From an uncultured Myxococcales bacterium (GTDB taxonomy: Bacteria; Myxococcota_A; UBA9042; DTJE01), in the NCBI GenBank assembly GCA_903857665.1, contig CAIOFV010000066.1, forward strand, positions 1 to 44,176: DNA of 44,176 bases. The letters run 5' to 3'. The notes under the pieces are model-generated. The model searched no databases, had not been told where the DNA came from, and was given only the letters and a program-made list of their open reading frames with translations. A program made the translations under genes and the position numbers. Shown here one piece after another: positions 16,914-23,902 of the stretch. Position 1 is the first letter of the stretch; the number at the start of each line of letters is the position of its first letter.

Positions 16914-19900
16914 ATGCGTCGACCAGCGTTCATGCTCGCGTTCGCCGCGGCCGGGGTCGTGGCGGGGTGCGGCGGCGGCGGGGAGGGGGGGGGCGACGAG
17001 CAGGTCTGCGTCGATGCCTCGTGCGGGGCCGACGCATGCACGGCGGGGGCGAGCGGGTGCGCGTGCCTCGCGGACTCCACATGCACCGCGGGCGAGTGCA
17101 TCCAGAACGTGTGCGTGGACTGCCAACGCGGCGACGAGGGGTGCGTGTGCCTCAAGAACGGCACGTGCGCGGCCGGCCAGAAGTGCGGCACGGACGGGCT
17201 GTGCTCCGCGTGCACGCCGGGCCAGGAGACGTGCTCGTGCACCACGCGGGACGGAACCTGCGACACCGGACTCGAGTGCCAGCAGGGGGTGTGCGTGACG
17301 CCGCCGTGCCCCGCGGGCACGAACGGCTGCCCGTGCCAGACCGGCAAGCAGTGCGACGACACCCTGTACTGCACGACCGGCGGCCTGTGCGCCAAGTGCA
17401 CCAACGACGTCGAGGGCTGCCCGTGCGTGGACAGGAAGTGCGACGGCGGGCTCGTGTGCGACGACACGTCGGGCGACTGCCGCAAGGCGAAGGCCTGCGC
17501 GGATGTCGCCTGCGTGCTGCACCAGAGCTGCGACGACAAGGCTGGCGGCGACGCGGTCTGCCTGACGGCGTGCGAGACCGGCTGGGCGTGGGACGCGGCA
17601 TCGGGAACGTGCAAGGAGGCCCCGGTCGCGAACTGCCAGGCCGGGGCGACCGCGAGCATCCTCGCCGACTGCAACGCGAAGCACCGCAAGTGCGTGGAAG
17701 GCACCGGTGGGGCCCAGTGCGGCGACTGCCTCTCGTCCTTCATCCTGGACGGCCAGGACTGCCGGGCCGTGAAGACGTGCGCCGGTCTCGGGTGCGCGGC
17801 GGCCTACAAGAAGTGCACGCCCGAGAGCACGACCGCGGACGCGTCGTGCGGCGCGTGCCTGGACGGCTACCTGACGAGCGGCGACCAGTGCCAGGTGCCG
17901 CCCGCCCACTGCAAGCCCGACCTGCCGGGGAGCATCCTCGCGACCTGCACGGCGCAGGGCCGCGCGTGCGTGCAGCCGTCGGACGGCCCGGCGACGTGCG
18001 GGGACTGCCTGGACGGCTTCGCGCAGAACGCGACCGGCGACTGCCAGGCGATCCACTCGTGCGACGACCTCGCGTGCCACGACAAGAACCGGCTGTGCAT
18101 GGGAGACCTGCCCTTCCAGTCCTGCGGCCCGTGCTTCGCCGGCCTCGTCCCGTCGAGCAACGACCCCGACATTTGCGTGCCACCGAAGGCGTGCGCGGAC
18201 CTCGCGTGCGACGCCGCCCAGTTCTGCGTGGAGGGCGCCATAGGGCAGGACGCGCAGTGCGTCACCGCCAGGTGCCCCGCGGCCCAGGCGTGGCGCGAGG
18301 ACCTCCAGAAGTGCGTGGACTGCTACGCGAACTGCAACGCCACCGACCCGGGCGAGACCGGACGCGTGTGGCCGTTCACGCTGTCGAAGAGCGACGCGTG
18401 CCTGTGCGAGATGCGCCCCGGCTGGTACTGGGACGACGGCGAGCGCGCCGGCAAGCCCTGCGACGCGGACGGCGACGGCTGGGTGCGAGCCGCCGCGAGG
18501 ACGTATATCGAGTCGTCCGACGCAGCGATCCGGCAGAACGCGCGGTGCGCCCTGCGCCTGATCGACCGGTTCACGCTCGCGAACGAGTATGGGCAGCGCC
18601 TGGACATCTACATCTGCCAGGGCGACCCCGTGTTCAGGCGCGAGGACGAGGGCTACTGCGCGACGTTCGCGCCGCTGCCTCTCTACGAGACGGTGCGCAA
18701 CGACGACCAGTCCGAACTGGACCTCGACCCGAACGTCCCGTCGTATGCCGCGGGCAGCATGGGCCGGCGGCCGCTGGCCTCCGAACTGAACGGGCTCACG
18801 CGGCTGTGCACGGCCGGCGGCGACTACAACGAGAACGGCGTGTCGGACATCGCCGAGTGGCACGGGATGCCCATCGGCTCGATGACCGCGGACCAGCACG
18901 TGATGGCGCAGTTCGCGTACTGGCTGGAACTGGACCGGGGCTGGTACGAGGCCGAGGCCGGCGGAACCTATGGCCGCTATGTGATCCAGGAGCGGTCGCG
19001 GTGCGACACCGCGTCGTTCCCGATGCGCTACCCCGCAGGCGACGGGACGTACTGGCGACAGTGCGCGCGGAGCCGGGACACGAGTTACAACCCGACCGAC
19101 GGCGTGGCGACCCCGGACTTCGGCATGGAGTTCGCGGAGTGGTCGTGCGACGCGGCGAAGGGCGGCTGCTCGGTGCCGCCCCCGCCCACCGCCGTCGCGC
19201 CCACGCCCGCGGGCCCGCCCAGCCACGGGCTGTGCGAGGTGACGCTCCCGCCCGTGGACGCGGCGTGCGCGAACCCGGCGAGCGCGTTCCCGTGCCTGCA
19301 CGGGTCGTATTGGCGCGGGATGTCGCACCACTCCGAGTTCAAGTGTGTCGTCCTGAACGCACAGGCGTCGAGCACCGAGCCGCGCTTGGCCCCGCTCGAC
19401 GTGTACGGCGGGACGTACCGGTGGAACCAGTGCCACGTCGCCTGCCCGGCCGGGGACCTTGCCTGTGCCGCGGACTGCGCGGGAGGGGCGTGCGCCACTT
19501 CGTCCACGGCGCCGGCGGGTGGGGTCGCGAACCCGGCCGACCCGCACCTGACGTGCGAGGTCGTGGACACGCCCGCTTCCGGGGCGGTGGGGTTCGTGGC
19601 GGTCACGTTCGCCGGCGGCCCGCCGTACTCGCGCGGGTGCATCGACGAGTGGACGCCCGACGCGGTCCACGGGGCCCTCGACGGGGTGGAGGACCCTGTA
19701 GTGGCCGCGTGGCGCAGCCTGTGCCCGGGCTGGATCGCCGGGCCCGACGCGGCCATCGGCGAGGGCAACGCGAGGGATTTCGGCCGGATCCAGTGCGGCT
19801 GCGGGGACAACTATGGCGGGCCCATGTGCGACACGGGCTGCCCGACCGAGGGCCTGCACCTGGATGCGACGTACTCGGCGGTCCCGCGGGTCGGCTACTG

Positions 19901-20093
19901 GATGTGCGGCTGGTCGCGCGCCGTCGGCTACGAGGCGTCGCTGCCGGACGTAGGCCCGGCATCGGGCGCGACGGACGGCGACGGGTCGAAGTGGGTGCTG
20001 CGCGGCGGGATTCCCCTTACGCCCACTGACGGCCAGGCCCTGTGCCAGGACTCCCAGGCGTGCGCGACCGGGTTCGTGCTGACCGCCAACTGA
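16914..20093 (+). CDS. Large Cys-rich surface lipoprotein
   Basis: 1059 aa from ATG 16914; in-frame ATG 16902, overlapping the previous stop, and GTG 16911 are alternatives. The signal peptide ends in VVAGC followed by a Gly-rich linker, so it is a lipoprotein. Residues about 35-170 are short Cys modules like those of the two preceding genes (CTAGASGCACLADSTC). Residues about 190-460 are longer EGF-like units of the type C-X-D/G-CLDGY/F. The C-terminal half is Trp- and Cys-containing without a recognised family; GDYNENGVSDIAEWHG looks like a Ca-binding loop. It starts 11 bp after the TcA-like gene. It may be an adhesin or receptor-binding partner displayed with the toxin-like proteins; that role is inferred from context. 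Confidence 0.8.
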   Translation: MRRPAFMLAFAAAGVVAGCGGGGEGGGDEQVCVDASCGADACTAGASGCACLADSTCTAGECIQNVCVDCQRGDEGCVCLKNGTCAAGQKCGTDGLCSACTPGQETCSCTTRDGTCDTGLECQQGVCVTPPCPAGTNGCPCQTGKQCDDTLYCTTGGLCAKCTNDVEGCPCVDRKCDGGLVCDDTSGDCRKAKACADVACVLHQSCDDKAGGDAVCLTACETGWAWDAASGTCKEAPVANCQAGATASILADCNAKHRKCVEGTGGAQCGDCLSSFILDGQDCRAVKTCAGLGCAAAYKKCTPESTTADASCGACLDGYLTSGDQCQVPPAHCKPDLPGSILATCTAQGRACVQPSDGPATCGDCLDGFAQNATGDCQAIHSCDDLACHDKNRLCMGDLPFQSCGPCFAGLVPSSNDPDICVPPKACADLACDAAQFCVEGAIGQDAQCVTARCPAAQAWREDLQKCVDCYANCNATDPGETGRVWPFTLSKSDACLCEMRPGWYWDDGERAGKPCDADGDGWVRAAARTYIESSDAAIRQNARCALRLIDRFTLANEYGQRLDIYICQGDPVFRREDEGYCATFAPLPLYETVRNDDQSELDLDPNVPSYAAGSMGRRPLASELNGLTRLCTAGGDYNENGVSDIAEWHGMPIGSMTADQHVMAQFAYWLELDRGWYEAEAGGTYGRYVIQERSRCDTASFPMRYPAGDGTYWRQCARSRDTSYNPTDGVATPDFGMEFAEWSCDAAKGGCSVPPPPTAVAPTPAGPPSHGLCEVTLPPVDAACANPASAFPCLHGSYWRGMSHHSEFKCVVLNAQASSTEPRLAPLDVYGGTYRWNQCHVACPAGDLACAADCAGGACATSSTAPAGGVANPADPHLTCEVVDTPASGAVGFVAVTFAGGPPYSRGCIDEWTPDAVHGALDGVEDPVVAAWRSLCPGWIAGPDAAIGEGNARDFGRIQCGCGDNYGGPMCDTGCPTEGLHLDATYSAVPRVGYWMCGWSRAVGYEASLPDVGPASGATDGDGSKWVLRGGIPLTPTDGQALCQDSQACATGFVLTAN

Positions 20094-20114
20094 GCGGGAT
20101 GAAGGAGTGATGCC

Positions 20115-21092
20115 ATGAACGAGAAGCTGAAGACGATCCTCGCGGCGGTAGCTGGCTGCGCGATCGTGCTGTCCTTTGCGTCGACGCATACGGCCCTGGC
20201 GGACGGCAACCCTGCCACCGACCAGGTGCCGAGACTCGTCCCGTACCAGGGCACGCTGGAAAAGGACGGCGTGGCCGTGACAGGGCAGGTGCAGATGACC
20301 TTCGGGATCTTCGACGGGGCCACGTCGACGACCCCGGCGTGGACCGAGAAGCTGGCGGTCAACGTGTACTCGGGACGCTTCATGGCGCTGCTCGGGTCCA
20401 CCACGGTCGCCAGCGCCACGAACCTCGCGAAGGCGATCGCCAATGCGGACGACCTCTACCTGAGGGTCACGCTGAACAACGCGTCCGGGGACGTCGCGCT
20501 TTCCAACCGGCAGCGCTTCCTGCCGACCCCGTTCGCCATCTGGGCCACTGCCTCGACCAATCTCCAGGCGACGTCGATCAACGCACCGACCGGGAACCCC
20601 CTCACCCTGAACAACACCACCAAGACCGAAGTGCAGGTAGGGGGAAACATCAGGCTCAAGGGGTACGATGTGACCCTGTCGCCGTGGGACAGCGGCCCGA
20701 GGGGCGACGGCGGCCGGGCCCTCGTCCTGGATACCGGCGATACGTTGGCGGTCAACTTCTCCGGCGACTTCGCTGGGGGCGTGCGGATGGAGGGGGCCGT
20801 GAAGATGACCGGCTCGCTCACGGTCCCGACCGCCACAGTGAGTACGAAGCTGGACGTGGGCGTGGTGGCGCACCACTGCGACGGCGGTGCGTGGGACTGT
20901 GTCTGCCCTGCCGGAAACTACACGATGTCCGGCGGCTTCATGTGCCCGGACCATACCTCTGGCGTGATGTCCTACCCGACCCCGGACCCCCAGTACGGGT
21001 ACATGACCGGCTGGCACGCCACGTGCCAGAACACGTCCGGGACCGAGGTCCAGCCCTCGACCGTGTGGGTGATGTGCGCCCGCATCCTTTGA
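20115..21092 (+). CDS. Secreted protein with YQGTL beta domain, first of two tandem paralogues
   Basis: 325 aa. A Sec signal is visible (KTILAAVAGCAIVLSFAS, cleavage probably after HTALA), and GGAG precedes ATG 20115. Residues 35-145 form a conserved module, VPRLVPYQGTLEKDGVAVTG, then MTFGIFDG and LSNRQRFLPTPFAIWA, of a kind seen in secreted proteins and fibre-like structures of environmental bacteria. The middle is Thr/Asn-rich and may be a fibrous beta-repeat. The C-terminal 70 residues carry Cys residues and end in STVWVMCARIL, matching the end of the next gene. Its place in the toxin-like operon, 21 bp after the previous gene, suggests a surface or receptor-binding accessory part. Confidence 0.8.
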   Translation: MNEKLKTILAAVAGCAIVLSFASTHTALADGNPATDQVPRLVPYQGTLEKDGVAVTGQVQMTFGIFDGATSTTPAWTEKLAVNVYSGRFMALLGSTTVASATNLAKAIANADDLYLRVTLNNASGDVALSNRQRFLPTPFAIWATASTNLQATSINAPTGNPLTLNNTTKTEVQVGGNIRLKGYDVTLSPWDSGPRGDGGRALVLDTGDTLAVNFSGDFAGGVRMEGAVKMTGSLTVPTATVSTKLDVGVVAHHCDGGAWDCVCPAGNYTMSGGFMCPDHTSGVMSYPTPDPQYGYMTGWHATCQNTSGTEVQPSTVWVMCARIL

Positions 21093-21114
21093 CCGCAAGA
21101 CGAGGAGACAGGCC

Positions 21115-22014
21115 ATGAAGAACCGCTTCAAGACGCTTGCGATCGTGTTCGGATGCTCGCTGTGCACCGCGATGCTGGTCGGGGGCCTCACGGCCCTCGC
21201 AGACAGCAACCCGGCCACGGATCAGGTGCCCCGGCTGATCCCGTACCAGGGCACGCTGGAGAAGGACGGTGTGGCCGTGACCGGCCAGGTCCCGCTGACC
21301 TTCAGCATCTTCGACGGCGCGTCGGCCACGACCGCGGCCTGGACCGAGAAGCAGGCCGTGAACGTGTTCGCGGGGCGCTTCATGGCAATGTTCGGGTCGA
21401 CGTCGGCGACCAGCGCGACCAACCTCGGGAAGGCGATCAACAACGCGGACGACCTGTACCTGACGGTCACGCTGAACAACGCGTCCGGGGACGTGGCGCT
21501 GTCCAACCGACAGCGGTTCCTGCCGGTCCCGTACGCCCTGTGGACGACCGCGGCCACGAACTTCAACGTGGGGCGGGACCTGAACGTCGCCCACGCCGCG
21601 ACCGTCTGGAGCGACCTGACCGTCGGGGGTACCTCCGCCGGGAGCGAAGGCAACCTCTGGGTAGGCAACGCAGGCGGCCACACGGCGATCTACAACCAGG
21701 AGATCAGCGGGTCGCCCGGCCTCCAGTTGACCAGCAGCAGCGGGGTCATCGTCGCCAAGGTGGATCTCCAGGTCCTGGGAAAGGCCAAGCTGGGCCGGAC
21801 CATCACCCAGTGTTCCACGACGAACTCATGTGCGTGCAGCAGCGGGTTCCCGCTCGGCGGAGGGGCGGCCTGCAACGGCACCGACTACCTCCACGCGAGC
21901 CATCCGACGGCGGCCGGCGACGGGTGGTACGGGGAGTGCCGCGACATCTCGAGCCACTCCGTGACGACCACTGCCAGCACCTACGTCATCTGCGCCCGGG
22001 TGGCGGCAGACTAG
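21115..22014 (+). CDS. Secreted protein with YQGTL beta domain, second tandem paralogue
   Basis: 299 aa, paralogous to the preceding gene. The N-terminal half is nearly collinear: NPATDQVPRLIPYQGTLEKD, then TLNNASGDVALSNRQRFLP in both. The middle has diverged. The C-terminal domain is again Cys-containing (CACSSGFPLGGGAACNGTDY) and ends in TYVICARV. A Sec signal ends near TALADSN; GAGGAG precedes ATG 21115. It is the last gene of the co-directional run, 22 bp after its twin. Tandem duplication with diverging middles fits two variants of one fibre or binding tip. No clear terminator hairpin follows. Confidence 0.8.
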   Translation: MKNRFKTLAIVFGCSLCTAMLVGGLTALADSNPATDQVPRLIPYQGTLEKDGVAVTGQVPLTFSIFDGASATTAAWTEKQAVNVFAGRFMAMFGSTSATSATNLGKAINNADDLYLTVTLNNASGDVALSNRQRFLPVPYALWTTAATNFNVGRDLNVAHAATVWSDLTVGGTSAGSEGNLWVGNAGGHTAIYNQEISGSPGLQLTSSSGVIVAKVDLQVLGKAKLGRTITQCSTTNSCACSSGFPLGGGAACNGTDYLHASHPTAAGDGWYGECRDISSHSVTTTASTYVICARVAAD

Positions 22015-22030
22015 GCTCATCCGGTCCGGC

Positions 22031-22150
22031 GGTCGTGCGTGACGGGGCAAGGCATACTCGGGTGTCCACATCCGCCAGAAGATCCGGCCCCCGGCGCGAT
22101 GCCAATGGACCACGGTCTCGGGCTTCACGAGGACCAGCAGATCCTCACTC
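22031..22150 (-). pseudogene. Remnant of an integrase-core transposase
   Basis: Read on the minus strand, this short stretch encodes LLVLVKPETVVHWHRAGGRI followed by FWRMWTP. That resembles the linker before the DDE catalytic core in rve-type transposases, where a similar string is common (LVIVKPETVIRWHRQGF). No start, helix-turn-helix or catalytic core is present, and the frame overlaps the 3' end of the ATPase gene by a few bases. It is a scar of a lost insertion sequence; no terminal inverted repeats or target duplication are visible. Confidence 0.6.
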
Positions 22151-23374
22151 CGACCACAAGGCCGGCAAGGGAACCAGCCACAGTTTGTCGCCAAACGGCA
22201 CCAACGAGTCGCCGGTGTATAGAACGACCCCGGCCATGAACTTCTTGCCAAGTTGATCGCGCAACTCCTGAAGCGCCGCGAAGTCCGACGTGCGAACGGT
22301 GGCACTCGCCTTGACTTCCACCCCGGCCACCCTGCCGTCGGCCTTCTCCAGAAGAACATCCACTTCCGAGCCGGCCGCCGTGCGGAAATGGCAGAGAGCC
22401 GTGCGCGGATCGGCCCATGAAAGCTGCTTGCGAAGCTCGCCGACCACGAACGTCTCCAGCATCCGTCCCAGCAAGGAACGGTCGCCGGTCAGCCGTCGGG
22501 CGTCGGTGCCGATCAGGTGGCAGGCCAGCCCCGTATCCAGCAGGTGCAATTTGGAGGCCTTGACCAGACGTTTGCCCAGATTGGGCGACCACGCCGGCAG
22601 ACGATGAACCAGGAACACGGTTTCCAACAAGGCCAGGTAGCGGGTCAACGTCGTGTGCGGCAAACCGGCGTCGCGGCTCACGTCCGCCACGTTCAACAAT
22701 CCGGAGGTGCGGGCGGCCAGCAACTTGAGCAGGTTCGGCAAGGCATATAGACCATCGACCCGCGCCAAATCGCGTACGTCCCGTTGCAGGATGGTGGAAA
22801 TGTAGGAGGCAAACCACGCCCCCCGACGATCGTCGTCGGCCCGCCGGACGGCTTCCGGGTACCCGCCGCGGACCATTCGGGCAGGAAGATCGTCATTCGC
22901 GGGAATGGGTTTCGCCTTCGCGAGGGTGCCGTCAAACAGACGGTTCACAAAACCTTCGCGCAGCCCGGTCAGTTCGCCGGCGGAGAACGGAAACAGCGGG
23001 ATGATCTCCATGCGCCCGGCGAGCGATTCAGACAGGCGCGGCAACATCATGACGTTGGCCGAACCCGTGAGCAGAAAATGTCCAGGGCGACGCTCCTTGT
23101 CCACTGCCAGTTTGATGGCCGGAAACAAGTCCGGGGCCTTCTGGATTTCATCAATCACGACCGGGCCGGTGAGGTTGCGGATGAACCCGGACGGGTCGCC
23201 AGCGGCCAGTGCCAGCGTGGCGGCATCATCCAAGGTGAAATACCGGACTCCAGGCGCGGTCGCCAGCTCCTGCGCCAGGGTGGTCTTGCCCGTCTGCCGT
23301 GCGCCGTTGAGCAGAACGACCGGAGTATCGGCCATCGCCCGCCGGACGGAATCCTGAATGTTGCGTCGAATCAT
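22145..23374 (-). CDS. AAA-type ATPase with C-terminal DUF4143 domain
   Basis: 409 aa. ATG 23374 gives the usual family N-terminus. Walker A is LLNGARQTGKTT, Walker B is PVVIDEIQKAP, and a sensor-like LLTGSANVMML follows. The C-terminal DUF4143 region contains SEVDVLLEKADGRVAGVEVK, a spacing reminiscent of PD-(D/E)XK nuclease folds. These orphan ATPases are widespread and mobile, and their cellular role is unsettled; a link to defence or toxin-antitoxin-like behaviour has been suggested for the wider group. The gene is visibly less G+C-rich than its surroundings and is flanked by a transposase scar and gene debris, so recent transfer is likely. A 7-bp inverted repeat lies just upstream of the start. 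Confidence 0.88.
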   Translation of the reverse strand: MIRRNIQDSVRRAMADTPVVLLNGARQTGKTTLAQELATAPGVRYFTLDDAATLALAAGDPSGFIRNLTGPVVIDEIQKAPDLFPAIKLAVDKERRPGHFLLTGSANVMMLPRLSESLAGRMEIIPLFPFSAGELTGLREGFVNRLFDGTLAKAKPIPANDDLPARMVRGGYPEAVRRADDDRRGAWFASYISTILQRDVRDLARVDGLYALPNLLKLLAARTSGLLNVADVSRDAGLPHTTLTRYLALLETVFLVHRLPAWSPNLGKRLVKASKLHLLDTGLACHLIGTDARRLTGDRSLLGRMLETFVVGELRKQLSWADPRTALCHFRTAAGSEVDVLLEKADGRVAGVEVKASATVRTSDFAALQELRDQLGKKFMAGVVLYTGDSLVPFGDKLWLVPLPALWSE

Positions 23375-23382
23375 GGTTGGAT

Positions 23383-23403
23383 ATTCACCGTTTTGTGGTG
23401 AAT
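23383..23403. promoter_or_regulatory. Inverted repeat upstream of the DUF4143 ATPase
   Basis: ATTCACC (23383-23389) and GGTGAAT (23397-23403) are perfect 7-bp arms around GTTTTGT. The repeat lies 9-29 bp before the ATPase start codon, where a repressor or the ATPase itself could block translation or transcription. The whole patch is A+T-rich compared with the window. An autoregulatory operator is an inference. Confidence 0.45.
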
Positions 23404-23902
23404 TTGCAAGGACGGCGAAGTCGGGGCGTTCTGGGAATGCCGACGCACAGCCACGGGGAACGGCAACTGCAGCCCGCGATCCGCCTGCGCCCCCCTCGCC
23501 TCCATCGCCTCGATCGGCCATCGTCGGACCGCCGTGGTACGGTCGATGGCCTGGTGCGTGCCCAGGATCCGGTTGTCGATGGTCCCGTCCACTTCCTGGG
23601 CGTTCAGGCCCAGCGGCAGATCCACGTCGCGATGCAACCGGATTCGGCCTGCCAGACGACGGGGGAGGCGGCCGGACGCGGCGGCACGCGAAAGGACCTC
23701 GCAGATACCTTCATCGGTATGGGATGAAGCGGGATCCTCCGGCGCGCCGGGGTCGTCCGCGTCCGGCGCGGTGCCCGGGTCCGTCGCATCGATCCGCTCC
23801 CCCGGGTCCGGAAGGCCGGCCAGGTCCGCGTCGATCCCGTCCCATGCGCCATCCACGACGGCGACGGAATCTGTCGCGAGGTCGGAACCCGGCGCGGTTC
23901 TT
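23404..23902. other. 499-bp gap with debris of a lipoprotein linker
   Basis: No intact gene is visible between the ATPase and the cytochrome gene. On the minus strand, from about 23905 down to 23720, a frame reads DSVAVVDGAWDGIDADLAGL then TDPGTAPDADDPGAPEDPAS. That is the Asp/Pro-rich style of the linkers after the lipid Cys in other lipoproteins here, but there is no start codon with a signal peptide. The frame continues into about 100 residues of unrecognised sequence ending near the ATPase promoter. It looks like the remains of a lipoprotein gene interrupted when the ATPase segment arrived. Confidence 0.4.

Noticed and set aside
16896..21218. A 1440-residue minus-strand frame across three plus-strand genes
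   Set aside because: It spans the boundaries of three good genes and reads as low-complexity Arg/Ala/Val sequence.
21826..22359. A 177-residue minus-strand frame across the transposase scar
   Set aside because: Only about 35 residues look like a transposase; the rest is a shadow of the ATPase and of the secreted paralogue.
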